Assembly: GCA_003254905.1 (NCBI GenBank)
Contig: QANU01076562.1
Span: 766,124-830,123, forward strand
Direction of reading: 5' to 3'
Source of the DNA: Nissolia schottii
Lineage: Eukaryota; Streptophyta; Magnoliopsida; Fabales; Fabaceae
DNA: 64,000 nucleotides
The translations under genes and the position numbers were made by a program. The notes under the pieces were generated by a model. It was given only the letters and a program-made list of their open reading frames with translations. It was not told where the DNA came from and did no database searches. This document shows positions 1 through 11,912 of this stretch, piece after piece (positions within the stretch are counted from its first letter, which is position 1; each line of letters begins with the position of its first letter).

Positions 1-3000
1 TGGGTTGTTGGTGTTTATATTTAAGCCATTTAATGGATTATATTATTTTTAGTTATTTTTTTAAATAAAAATTATTTTATCTTTATTATTATTATTTTAT
101 TATATTTACATGTTACATATAGTAATAATATATTTTTAGTCAATTCATTTTAATATGACATAAGATTAGTTTAAGTTTAATGAGATAATTATGTGTGTGT
201 GGACTAGTTAAATTTATAGATATATGTTGAGAACAAAATAATAAATAGACTCGCTATGAGTTCACTACATGGTAAAATGTCATAAGTGAATCTTATAATA
301 ATTATATTTGTTACTTGAGATTGACACAATGTCCTACATAAGGAATATTATGTCTTAGACATAAGCAAACGTTACTCTTTAATCGAGCAATCATAAAAGT
401 TATTATTGAATATAATATTGTAATATATGTGGTGAACAATGATTAATCAAGACGAGATCATAGATAGAGATATCTTTTGGGCCCTCGATACGTAAGATTG
501 AGAAATGCATAATCATGCTTAAGTAAATTGAAAGAGTTTCAATGGAACTTGAATTGTTAGTATTATTTGCAAATCTAAAAAGTACGTTCGAACAAAATAA
601 GGGTGACATTACCCATGCCTTATGTTCAAATTAGATATTGGAGAACAAAAGGATAAATGATATATTATATTAATTGGTTAATTAATGAACTTACTATTTT
701 TTATTACTTGGTTTAGTCATAATGTCTTGCTAGAGACCGCTTATGACTGTGTAACAACTCAAAAATCGTGACCGGCACGTAAGGGATTAGTATCCTTATG
801 GAAGCCTTTATGGAACACTTCTCATAAAAACATGCATCTTAACTTTAATTAAAAACAAATGAAAACTTTATTTTTCTAAATAAACATAAACTCTTTACAA
901 TAAATACACACACACACACACACACACATATAATACGTGACTGGCTCAAAAATCCCGCCTATATACAATTGGAGCACTCTAGACACTGACTCGATCTTTA
1001 AAATAAAATGAATCTAACACATCTTATGGATAACTTCACTTCAAGATTACTGCTGACTCAAGAATCTTGATGTCCCTGCAACTAACTGTGATCTTCATGC
1101 ACTGCTACTTATACATCCTAACTGGATGGGTCAGGTTGAGGAATGAGAACTCTCAGAGAGCCTCAGTAAGCGAGTGATCACCGACAACATCCATGAGATG
1201 TTTCAAAACATGGACATACATATGCAATACATAATAATACTACACATACCAATAATATCATAATACTAATGCATAAGCTTTTGTAAAAACATTAAAACAA
1301 ATAGCATAAGAAGTTATCTAGATAGACGAATCTCGAGCATTACGATCTAGCTTGTAACACATTACCACGAATTGATTTCAACTCCAAATAAAAACGAAGT
1401 TGTATGCCTCAGGGTGGTAACCAATCGCCAAGGTGTACTGAAGGGAAATAATGTGAAGGATAAATGATTAAAAGAATATCATAGCATAATGCATCTATAG
1501 ATGTTTTGAGTTTCATCATTATGTTTATTTACTGTTGTACCTTATTATATTGATAAGTGTTAGGTTAAAGAGAAGATTAGAATTAACTTATAATTGTTCG
1601 AGACTAACCTTATACGTATAATCACTTAGAGATGACCCTAATGACGGAACCCGATGCGATGACACTTAATCAGTACATAGGAACCCACTAAGGAAACTTG
1701 TTTTCTCATCCTCATCCGCATTTGGTTCTAGGATTCGATGAGGAGTACGAGACACGTACAACCTTGGACCCTATCATGTCATTGGCTAACTTGGATCATC
1801 CATAAGTCATCATTCCGAGCAATCGTCCTGCAAGTCTAGAGATATCTGAGGAGCTAGCATTGTTTTGAGGATTTCTACCCCATGTTTTGTTTAGCTTGGT
1901 GTAGTTGTTCTTCATTTTCTATGTAACTTGCCTTTATGTTATTTGCTATGCTATCGTCTTTCCTTTGGGATGTTGAGTTATATTATTGTATTTAGTTGAA
2001 CCTGTGAAATCAATGTACATTTATGATGATTAATGTATGAGGTCATTCAATTATGTACTTATGTACATCATGGTATATGTATGTCATTACGCACCCTTAT
2101 ACTTTTGCATGACTTATCCCTTGTCAAAGTTTCGCAATCTATGACTAATGTTTTGAAAAGAATTTTATACAAAAGTTCAAAATTACCTTATATTTTTTAA
2201 ATAAGTATTTAACAAGCGAAGTTTAAAGTAAGATAAAACTAAAACGTGAGAACTACTAAGCATTAATTATGACTTAAGCGTAATTGACTAGTTAAGGTGT
2301 TATATGCATATTTGCAACCAAGAAATATTATTTGAAGACTCTGTGATGCCTCTATGTTCTACATCGATAATAGATTTACCAACAATATCAAATTAACAAA
2401 AACTTAAATCCTAAATTAAAAGAGAAGGATAAAGATTCTAATGTTAGTATGAATTATTAGGAGTGAAATGTGCGCGGCGTTTTGATGAACAAGGCATTTA
2501 AGACTGTTAATTTTATATTTATTTTCACTTTATTATTTTTTTGTTCATTGAAAAGTATAAAACAAGTGCCATGTTGTTTTTTGTGCCATAAAGCTACACT
2601 TTTACTATAAACACAATACTATAAACATAACAGGGTTGCTATATATCTCGAAGGTCTCGTGTACGAAAATTTACAAAACTTACGTGTGTGGTGGATAGCA
2701 AATCATGGCTAGTTTGAAGGCGGTAACGTACAGAGAGAAAAACTGTCAACAACAAAAACTTAAGGCTCTTGTTTCTCTTTCTATTTTTTTTGCTTGTCAT
2801 TTTATCGAATTGCCTTGTGGCTGTAATTAAAGTGTTTTCCAAACATAATAATAAAATAAAATGCACTTCATTTGTTTTGTTATAGAATTTTCACTGAGGT
2901 GTAAGGGGGAAAAAATAAAGCAAAAACCTGTAAAATATAAATGAACTAGCTAGTATGTAAAAATATCTATGATGTATCTGACACGAATGGATATATCTTA

Positions 3001-3705
3001 TTTGGACGCAATGACTATATATTTCAAACAAAGCAAGCGTAATAAGCAGATGTAGTTAGTTAAATTAAATATTTGGCGACCCGGTGAGTTTGTAGAAGCA
3101 AATATTTGAGCAATATGAAATAATAGTCAACGTTCCTAAAGGAGCCAATGTTGCTGTTGATGATCAGCTGTGGAGTCATCGGTTGGTTCAAGACCACATT
3201 GGGAGGGTGTGCTGCTAATAATAATTCATTGTCATTAATTGTTGTTGTTTACTGCGGGGAGTGCTTGTGGCAAGAGAGCTATTAAACCTCGGGATGCCCC
3301 TAACATCATAACTGCTGATCAATTCCATCTATTATTTAGTAGTTTTATATTTATGTTTATATCCACCTTCCATTTTCTTTTTCTTTTTTTTCTTTTAATA
3401 AGAAAGCAAAGCAATGAAGTGCAATGGCCTTTAATTACATGGTGAATTTAACTGTAAAGCAGTTCACGTACGTCTTACCTTCTGATAGTATGAATCATGT
3501 ATTCTCTTTTGCTACTGTTTTGCATTTCATAAATTTCATTCCAATAGCAGCTCACCTACGATTAATATTATTATATTTATGAGATGGAACTCAACTAATT
3601 AGTTAATAATAATTAAATAATTAAAGAATCTACATATAATAGCTATATGTTTTTTCAATGAAAGCCATGAATCTATCTACAATGACATGCAGGAAAATTT
3701 GTAAA
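1..3705. other. Repeat-rich intergenic DNA
   Basis: No gene is supported here. About 760-1400 carries a repeat that recurs, diverged but in the same orientation, at about 62650-63240. About 1600-1960 looks like retrotransposon-derived sequence, judging only by its non-AT-rich texture. A CA microsatellite lies near 905-928. A short open stretch on the plus strand at about 3100-3212 reads like protein for some 35 codons but has no start and no recognisable family. The remainder is AT-rich and featureless to my eye. Confidence 0.6.
760..1400. repeat. Dispersed repeat, copy 1 (retroelement-like)
   Basis: Shares many blocks in the same order with 62650-63240, for example AAACATGCA followed by CTTTAACTTTAATTAAAAA, then a block with TATACAATTGGA-CACTCTA, then GCTGACTC, and TCTAGATAGAC near the end. 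Divergence and indels are substantial. The texture resembles an old LTR-retrotransposon piece, but no coding domain, LTR boundary or primer site can be placed, so the class is inference. Confidence 0.5.
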
Positions 3706-4066
3706 TCAATCAATTTCAGTCTTGTATCCACCTGCCAAACCCAAAAGAAAAGGAAAAAAAAATCCAATTAAAAAACCAAATTAAACAAAGAAAATCTAGA
3801 GAAAGCCACAAAAGAAAAATTGCAGATATAGTTCTGCTTTTCAATTAGAGAAATATCATTTATACATTAAAAAATAAACATAATCTGAAGATGCAAAAAG
3901 ACGTAAAGATATAAAAGTAGTGGAATACCATTTTTAAAAAATAATAATAATAACAACATCTCTCTTTCAGTTACCACGTGTTCATGGAAAACCCAAGAGT
4001 AATTATTTTTTTGGTTATTTACATTGACACTAAATATTTTACATAGAAGAGAAATTTTGTACTTAC

Positions 4067-4075
4067 CGATATAAA
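4067..4075 (-). other. 9-nt micro-exon of the AP2-like gene
   Basis: Reading on the minus strand, CTACTGCAG precedes the nine bases TTTATATCG, and GTAAGT follows. In phase with its neighbours it supplies Val-Tyr-Ile and the first base of Gly. The size, phase and encoded motif match the micro-exon of ANT/PLT/WRI1-class AP2 genes. Confidence 0.6.
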
Positions 4076-4350
4076 CTGCAGTAGTTGAGAAAGGTTCATG
4101 CATACAAGTGAACATAAAAACGTTAATTAGTGAGTTGTTTGGGGGCACCAAATAAAGTAATAAAATAGAGAATTTGTACCCCAAAAAATAAACAAATAAA
4201 GTAATAAAATAGAGAATGAATGAAAAGCTATATACCAGTTCTTTCTTCCGATCCTTCGACGGTGTTATCCGTCACAAATGCCTCAAAACGCTCTTGATCC
4301 TTGCACCTATGTCACGATTAATACACATTTCATTAATCTCAAAAAAAAAA

Positions 4351-4580
4351 TGAGTCATGCTACACGTACACTAATAAATATACATCATACATACACTCTA
4401 TACTTATATACATAAAGCTTGTGTTTTAATGTCTGTAATGTTTGTGCACTTAATTAAGTATAATTGAGAATATCATCTATAAGTTTGTAATGTTTGTATA
4501 CTCATGAGAATAAAGTTTGTGCATTATTAATGGTGTATGTATGGGTGTATAAAATTGGATGTACATGTAGCATTTTTGAG
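4351..4580 (+). mobile_element. MITE copy A, inside an intron of the AP2-like gene
   Basis: About 230 bp, matching 6541-6767 in reverse orientation over its full length. One end reads TGAGTCATGCTACACGTACA and the other TGTACATGTAGCATTTTTGA, so the termini are related inverted repeats around GCTACAYGTAC. No coding capacity. It makes up most of the 333-nt intron 2 of the AP2-like gene; without it the intron would be about 100 nt. The superfamily is not assigned because the target duplication is unclear. Confidence 0.75.
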
Positions 4581-5126
4581 AAAAAAAATAGCACATGAAA
4601 ATTAATTCAATTACTTATATTTAGAGAGAACCAAATTACTCTATAACTCCCCGATATTGAGAGGTATTGTGATGTTGCTTTGGATCGTTATGTCCTCTAC
4701 CATTTCCTTCCCTTTCATCACTGCAACATTTTCACACAAGAGATGATAGTATAAGTATATCATATAATAATTAAATAATAATTTACCATAGATTAAAATT
4801 TACATTGACAATCGCATGAGTTGGGGCAAAATCGCATTGACTCCTTTTAAGCTTTGTTTGATGTGCCCTTCTAGTGCTGACTCCAACAATTTGATGACTA
4901 GGGGTGAATTTGGAGGAATAAAATTGGGCACGGAAATGACATCGTCTTTGGCTGTATAGTAGATGCAACTATTGAGCAAGTCTCCTTCACAAGAATTAGG
5001 AGTTCCAAGGTGTGTTATGGTGCTAATTGGGAGATGGGGCATCGTTGATGAATTTTGATTCCAATCATTTGATGATAGGCCTTGAGGTTGAGGAACCAAA
5101 TTGGATGATCCTGGCATGGAACTCAT

Positions 5127-7707
5127 CTCTTGTCAAATTCTCTCTTAGGCACCAAATTAAATCAAAAGAACTCTTGTAGGGATACTTGTTGAGGTCAATT
5201 AGCTTCTCTTTAAATAGTGTGGTGAAAAGGACATATTTGGAGAGAAAAAAAGTAAAAACATAAAAAAGTACAACCCACATGTTCATCAAGATTTGATTTG
5301 TTGGACTTGATTCATTGAACCTGTGTGGACCCATGAGTCTTACATAATCTATGTGATATTACACCATTAATTTGTCTATTGCTTATGTCATGTATGAGTA
5401 TCACTTTCTTAATTAATTATGTGAGATTACACATAATTTTGTCATGTAAAAAAATAATATGAAATTATCTATTCTCTTGCTTGGTGACATGTCAAGTCGT
5501 CAACACATCATCTATGCCTCATAAAAAATAAAAATATCTCAAAAGTATCTCTTTTCTCTCTAATGAAAGAGATTAACTTTGGGTTCAACTATGACCTCGC
5601 ATATTTTATAAACTAAAACAATATATTTATGAAATATTTTATTATAAATATTTTATATTATGCATTTTTATTTTTGTATTGAAAAAATATATAAATTTTT
5701 TGAATAATATTTATTAAAATTATTTTTTGATTAATTAAACCGTAGACAAAATAAATTTGTACATTTAATTTTTTTTAAATTTAAAACTTTAAAAATTAAA
5801 AAAAAATCAACTAAAATGACATTTTAATATCCTTAGAACACATAACAATGTAAACAAATTCATGTATGACGTTCTTTTTTACAACAGTTAATGCGTAACG
5901 TTTTTTTAATTAAAAATGAAAATGAAATATGTTCAAAATACGGGGATTATTCCGATACCACATCAAATTCAATTGTATTAGTATGCTATGATTATATATG
6001 ATTAAGAATTAACCTTGTGTTTCCATTAACTATAAATACTTATTATTTTAAACTTGAAAATAAATCATGACCATTAAAAAAAAAGTATTAATACCCTTGT
6101 AAAACATGGATACCGAAAAAATAATTTCAAAATACACATGTCATGTAACTATTTGTTTAGAGTATGGTGGGATGAGTCTCTCATAAAAGTGACCAAGATG
6201 ACTATTTTAGATTACATTATCAAAGTGGAACTTCTCACTTCATACCTCCAATGATATTAAAAAAAAATAGTTCTCAAAAAAATGGAATATGCACTCTTGT
6301 TTTTATCCCACGTTAGAGATGTTCTACCCCCCTTGTTGTGCACAACAAAAGATAAAACGAGGCAGAAGGTTCAGATTTTGTTATTTCTCAGTTTGTAGGA
6401 TCAAGCAAATCAGCTATTCTTCATTCAACTCAATTCCAACTCTCTCAATCTCAATGCTCTCTGGTTTAATAATTGTTGGTGTGTTGGCCTGTTGGGAAAT
6501 GATTTGCATTTTGTGATTTATAATTATTGTTAATTTGTTCTAAAAAATGCTACATGTACCCAATTTTATACACTCATACATATACCATTAATAATGCATA
6601 AACTTTATTTTCATGAGTGCACAAACATTACAAACGTATAGATGATATTCTCAATTATACTTAATTAAGTGCACAAACATTACAGGCATTAAAACACAAA
6701 CTTTATGCATATAAATATATGGTGTATGTATGGTGTATATTTTTTGGTGTACGTGTAGCATGACTCATTTGTTCTTGACTTCTTGTGCTTCAAGATGTGA
6801 TCCAAAGAGATTGTTTAATGTGCTTGTGTGCTTTTATATACTAAACATAGTCTTGATTTATTTCTTAAATTAAATATAAAGTAGTTATAACAAAAGTTAG
6901 AGGGTCTCGATTTGAGGAAGATGATGGTGGAAGATTGAATTGAGGCGAAGATGAATGTTGCAGGCGTGCGGCAGGGAACAAGGGAAGGAGAGAAGGATAG
7001 AGAAAAGAATATTGAGACTGTTTTGCAAAAGTGAAAAGTTGACTATTTTTAAATAATTGATAGTCTGAAAAATCAGTGGCACCTTTGTAATTTTAAAGCT
7101 AATTTTCAATTGATTTTAGGGATACCATGTGAAGATACCAAACTATAAGGGTACCATGGGATATGTATCCTATAAGACTTATCATGTTATGTCTGCGGCC
7201 TCTATGATTCAAAAAAATGAGAAAGTGCCCATAACTTTTTAATTGCTCAACTAGTATTGTTGGATTTTGTTATTTCCATCCTCCTAGTTCATAGGATTTG
7301 TTTTAAATTTCTTGAAATATGTGTGATCCACTTCAATCTTAACCCTTAAAACACCACAAATAAAATTAAAAAATATTATTTATACTTATTTATATGTGAG
7401 ACATTGTGTCAACAAAACATGATGTGTCACACGTAAATAAGTAAAATATGAAGATTGTCTCTAACTAAATACATGGTGGTACCGTACCTTATGACTACCA
7501 TTAATTAATTACCGCAGGTAATCCAATTGCCAAACAGTGAAATATGTCATGCCCAAATACCCTAGCAATTCCTATATCCCAAATCATAACATGAAGAAAA
7601 AAAACCATATGTGAAATATATATATAAAGCTGAGAATTTACATACAAAGACTCAACAAAAAGAAAAATAAAATAGGCAGTCTCTGCAATTAGAACTTGAT
7701 ATTAAGT
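5127..7707. other. Intergenic region
   Basis: Lies between the 5' end of the AP2-like gene and the 3' end of the receptor-like kinase gene, both on the minus strand. The first ~100 bases are probably the leader and core promoter of the AP2-like gene. About 5580-6280 is very AT-rich without structure. MITE copy B occupies 6541-6767. Short open frames at 6289-6516 and 6897-7109 have no family resemblance. Confidence 0.6.
6541..6767 (-). mobile_element. MITE copy B, inverted relative to copy A
   Basis: Reverse-complement counterpart of 4351-4580. It begins TAAAAAATGCTACATGTACC and ends TACGTGTAGCATGACTCA. Internal blocks match copy A throughout, including an AGTGCACAAACATTACA motif present twice with one-base variation. 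About 1.96 kb separates the two copies. Confidence 0.75.
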
Positions 7708-10588
7708 TCATACTGGAATTGAAGGTTCCTCATTTGGTTCCTGCGAGCTTGCAACTGTAATGCAAGTCCTTGTTGACAGAAGAGACTGAAGGCCCCTAAG
7801 AACTTGCAGCATGGAGGGCCTCTTCTCAGGCACCACTGAAGTGCAACGGAGCGCAATGTCTAAGGCTCCAATCATTTCTTGGTGGCATGTTTGCGAGACT
7901 CTGGGGTCAAGAACTTGGTGTATGCCGTTGGCAATGTTAACTTTCCTTCTAACCCACTTCACTATGTCGATGGAGTCGCTTGAATCTGTTTGCTCTGCTT
8001 GCCTGCCACTCACTAGCTCTAGAAGCACCACGCCGAAGCTGTATACGTCTAATTGCTCGTTGGCTTTCTTGCTGTAACCATATTCTGCAATAATTCCAAC
8101 AGCACAGCAATTAAGTCCTGCCCTATCAGGCGGCTACATGAATGAATCAGAAAGCAATTTGTATATTTGTTGCATACATACATGCAAACTGCTGATAAGG
8201 GAAATACAAAAAGCCAAGCAATTGCATTTTCAGGTGATGCAAGTGTGCTTGATACCATACCATACCTGGTGCAATGTAACATGAAGAATGTGCTTCAGAA
8301 TCCAAAGTTGACTGAAATGCAGCTTCTCCAAGAACCCTATCAAGAGCGAAATCGGCGAGCTTGGGCTCAAAGTTTGCATCCAAAAGAATGTTATTGGACT
8401 TGACATTCCTGTGAAGCAAGTGGGGCACATAGTCCTTGTGAAGATAAGCCAGTCCCTGAGCAACACCAATTGCAATCTTCAATCTAAGCCCCCATTCCAG
8501 CTGAAAACTCTGACCCGAAATCAAATCCCCCAAGCTCCCTTCATTCAAGTACTCATAGATGAGGAAAACCGACTCATCCGAATGGCAGAACCCCAGAATC
8601 TTGACAACATTCTTGTGCCTAATCTTTGCGAGAGTCTTGACCTCAGATTTCAGGCTCTTGGAGGACTGGTTCCCGAAATTAACCAGCTTCTTCACAGCAA
8701 CTAGTTCACCACTAGGCAAGCTCATAGCATACACTCTGCCAAAGACCCCGCCGTTTTTCCCCATTGAGCTCTTCTCGTTCATCCCTAAAATCAAATCATG
8801 CTCAGTTATCCTCAGAGGGTAGAAGAACACCGATCGCCAGACCCCTGCTTCTTTCCCCTTGCATGATCTCCTATACAAAACAGCTCCACCAGCAAGAATG
8901 GCAGTTCCAGCAACAAATGCCAGAGTGATCAATGCACATGTCAGGGTTGTGAGGCCACCACCGGCACCACCGTTAGAAGGTCTTGGAATGCCATTATCAG
9001 AACATGAATTCGGCAATCCAGGGCCACAAAGATCAGGATTCCCTTCCAAGAAGGAAGCAGGCAAACCAGAAATCAACGAGTATGGAACTTCACCAGAAAG
9101 ATGGTTGAAGGAGACATTGAAGAGTGCAAGCTTGAGGTTCTCAAGCCCCTGTGGGATTGAGCCTGTGAGGTTGTTATCTGAGAGGTCAATGTAAGTCAGC
9201 ACTGGAAGCTCGGCAAGGGAAGAGGGTATCTCCCCATCCAAGCTGTTGTCAGCAAGGGACAGAGAAACCAGCTTCCTGCACTTGTTCAGCTCGGGGATGT
9301 GGCCAGAGAGGGAATTGTGGGAGAGGTTCACTATGCTCATGAGGGGTGAGTCACAGAAATTTGGAGGGAGTTCACCATAGAAATGGTTGAGTGATGCTGA
9401 GAATCTGTACAAGCTCTTCACAAGGCCAAGCCCTTTAGGGATTTTACCAGAGAAGGTGTTGCTGTCAAGCTGAACCTGCTCCAATTGTGAAGCTCCTGAA
9501 ACTGACTCGGGTATCTGTCCTGAGAGCCTGTTGTTCTCTGCTCTGATGAGCTTGATTCTGGGCAGTGACCACAGTGAAGCAGGCAAGTCTCCAGAGAAGC
9601 CATTGTTCTGGACTTGGAACCTCTCGAGATTCCTGCACTCACCAATAGAGCTTGGTATTGAGCCTGTGAAGCCATTTGTGTGGAGGCTGAGGTTTATTAC
9701 AAGGCCTTGCTTGCAAATGCCACTAGGGAATGGCCCAAAGAGCTTGTTCTGTGAGACATCAAAGGAGACAAGGCTGTTGAGGGACTGAGGAACCTTACCC
9801 GTTAGGTTGTTCTCAGAGAGATCCAAATGTGTCAAGCTAACAAGTCCAGCAAAAGAAGCTGGAATCTCACCCTGGAAGGAAGAGCCCTGCAGCATGAGCT
9901 GCTTCAGGTTCTTGAGCTCACCAACACCATCTGGAATCTCACTCACCAGGTATGGATTCTGAGACAAGTCAAGAACTTCAAGCTTGGACAAGTTTCCAAA
10001 TATGGAAGGAACAGTGCCTGAGAGCAAGTTGCTCCCCATGTTGAGCACTCGGAGGCTCTTCAATGAGCCTAAGGTCTCTGGGATGTTTCCCTCTAAGTGG
10101 TTCCTGCTGAAATCAAGCACTCTCAGGGAGCCAAACTGTGAAATCTGAGATGGGATGGTTCCCCATATGAGATTGTTGCTGATGTTCAAGGTCTCCAGCG
10201 AACTGCACATGGAGAGGTGAAGAGGGATTGGCTGGTTGAAGACGTTGTCAGCAAGGTTGAGATAAGACAGGCTTGGAAGGTCACATATTGAAGATGAGAT
10301 TTCACCAGAAAGGTTCAGGTTTTGGAGGTTGATTGATGTAACTGATGGTGGTGGTGTTGTTGTGTTGGAGCATGAGATTCCAGTCCAGTTGCAGTGGTGG
10401 GTTGATGAGGTGTTGGACCAGGAAGACAATGCATTCTTGGAGTCTTGAATGGAGGACTTGAAGGATAGAAGGATGTCAAGTTCTGATGAGGGTGTTGCAG
10501 ATGAAGAAGTGAGATTGACAAGTGTTAAGGTCGCCGAGAGAAGAAGAAGGAATATGTATGTACAGAATGAGAATGTAGTAGTAGCCAT
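7708..10588 (-). CDS. LRR receptor-like pseudokinase, At5g06940 type
   Basis: Two exons, 8266-10588 and 7708-8084, joined by a GT-AG intron placed just after the kinase YIAP motif, give 899 residues. Domains: signal peptide about 1-32, LRR N-cap with a CNWTGISC motif about 36-73, some 18-20 leucine-rich repeats to about 520, membrane helix about 546-571, and a kinase-like domain from about 594. The ATP-site Lys (Lys633) is present. The catalytic loop reads HRN (726-728) in place of HRD, and the DFG motif reads DFA (746-748), so phosphotransfer is not expected. Architecture and these losses fit the Arabidopsis protein annotated as 'probably inactive LRR receptor-like kinase At5g06940'. It should sit in the plasma membrane and signal through partners; the ligand is unknown. 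A TATA-like GTTATATAGA lies about 75 bp upstream of the ATG. Confidence 0.93.
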
Positions 10589-10657
10589 TTAGCAGCAAAA
10601 TGTCGTGTGCTTGCAAAAAAGAGATTGGTTTTTGTGTTCTTTCTTCAACAAAGCTTT

Positions 10658-10667
10658 TCTATATAAC
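10658..10667 (-). promoter_or_regulatory. TATA box of the LRR receptor-like gene
   Basis: The minus strand reads GTTATATAGA some 70-80 bp upstream of the start codon, which would place transcription start near 10635 and give a short leader of about 45 nt. Confidence 0.45.
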
Positions 10668-11117
10668 ACACTGTGAAGAAGTGAGGGATGTTACTGTAGA
10701 TTGATGGGGCAGGAATGGAATTGAATAAAAAGAAGGGTGGTTGCATTTATGTGCAGGAACTCATCATGTCCATTGGGAATTTTGTTGATAGAATGACTGG
10801 AACCTCAGAAAAGAAAACGCTATATCTTTATGTTTTTCTCTTTTCTTTTTTTTCTGCATCAAATTGCGTTTGTGTTTTCAACCTTTTGCAAGTCAGCACA
10901 AGCCTCAAGGCCTTGGTTCCTTGTTTCAACTTTCTACCACCCCATCCCTTTACTTTATTCTTTTCTGTTTTTTGTTTTGTTTTCTCTTAATAGAATATTC
11001 GTTGTTACTAACAAATTCATCCAAAATAACTATTGGATGATATCAGATCATATTTACTTTATTCAAGATTTTATATGTCAGCCAGCAGAGTAGGCTCATC
11101 TATTAAGTGATTCCTAA

Positions 11118-11282
11118 AGAGTAAATCTATAAATTTGATAAAAAGACTAACGTGGTTAATGTTAAATAGCTAATTTGATCAAACTTTTAACAACTTAAAA
11201 AAAGAATTTGGTACTTGTCATAAAATGAGGATAGACTTTAACATTTTTACCAATTTTAGACAAATTTAAAGATTTACTCTAT
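11118..11282. repeat. Short foldback repeat
   Basis: About 165 bp with inverted ends: AGAGTAAATCTATAAATTTG on the left and CAAATTTAAAGATTTACTCT on the right, nearly exact complements. No coding capacity. It is MITE-like, but no target duplication could be settled. Confidence 0.5.
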
Positions 11283-11873
11283 TCGTACGCATTTCTCATT
11301 CTTAGATTAAAAGTGAGCATTTCTTTTAATTTAAATGTAGTTATATTTCAATGACAATTAATGATGTATTTTTAATTTGAATTTATACTAATAACTAATA
11401 ATAAATATTATCATGAATAGCAAATCTGCAATCGATATGGTAGTGGTAGCATAATTGGAATCAGCAGAACGTCAGGTTGAAGTTATTATTGAGACATTTG
11501 TCCCAAGAATAGTTGTTAGTTAGTGTGTAAGTCACAGTGGTGTGTTGATATATGACCCATCCCACACTCATTAGCATCGCAGAACTTTTAAGGAAAGGGG
11601 CGAGTTTTTTCAATGTAGCAAAATAGAATCCTAAGCAGCAGAAAAACAATGAAGTCAAATAGGGGCCATTGGATTTGACCTTCGGAAACACCCAAAAATC
11701 TTGTTTAAGATTATTAGGGGGTGCTAACAAAATTCAATGCAATGTACCTTCACACTACATTGAAGATGTTTTGGATTGTATAGAGTATGGTCACGTGGCT
11801 ACTGTCGTCTCAATTTTGTGTGTGTGAGTGATCCTCTTCTATCCCTTCAGTGGGGTCTCTCAAATTGACCATC

Positions 11874-11875
<2 letters not shown>

Positions 11876-11910
<35 letters not shown>
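11876..11910. repeat. (AG)n microsatellite
   Basis: About 35 bp of uninterrupted AG dinucleotides. Confidence 0.95.

Positions 11911-11912
<2 letters not shown>

Larger units (their letters stand above)
3706..5126 (-). pseudogene. Truncated AP2-domain (ANT/PLT/WRI-type) gene with 9-nt micro-exon
   Basis: Five exons can be joined in one frame: 4804-5126, 4640-4720, 4236-4306, 4067-4075 and 3706-3731, giving 169 residues. All introns are GT-AG; the donor after the fourth exon is a perfect GTAAGT. Residues 128-164 follow the first AP2 repeat: SQYRGV (128-133), then RFEA (141-144) at the family's spacing, DN (148-149), and VYIGGY (159-164). The VYI is encoded by a 9-nt exon, exactly as VYL is in AINTEGUMENTA/PLETHORA and WRINKLED1 genes. 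A stop follows five codons after GGY, so the domain's helix and the second repeat are absent. Conserved Trp residues are replaced (Asp138, Thr147), and four residues are missing before VYI. The N-terminal 107 residues are unfamiliar. Intron 2 contains a MITE. A TATTTAAAG box lies near 5210-5219. It is either a decayed gene or a short protein without DNA binding. The family call rests on motif and intron positions. Confidence 0.6.

Noticed and set aside
3100..3212. Plus-strand coding-like stretch of about 35 codons with VPKGANVAVDDQLW
   Set aside because: No start, no splice context, no recognised family; too short to support.
3867..4184. Minus-strand frame of 105 codons
   Set aside because: It overlaps introns and the micro-exon of the AP2-like gene, is low in information and has no domain.
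8411..9788. Plus-strand open frames opposite the LRR gene
   Set aside because: Shadow frames of the LRR coding sequence on the other strand.
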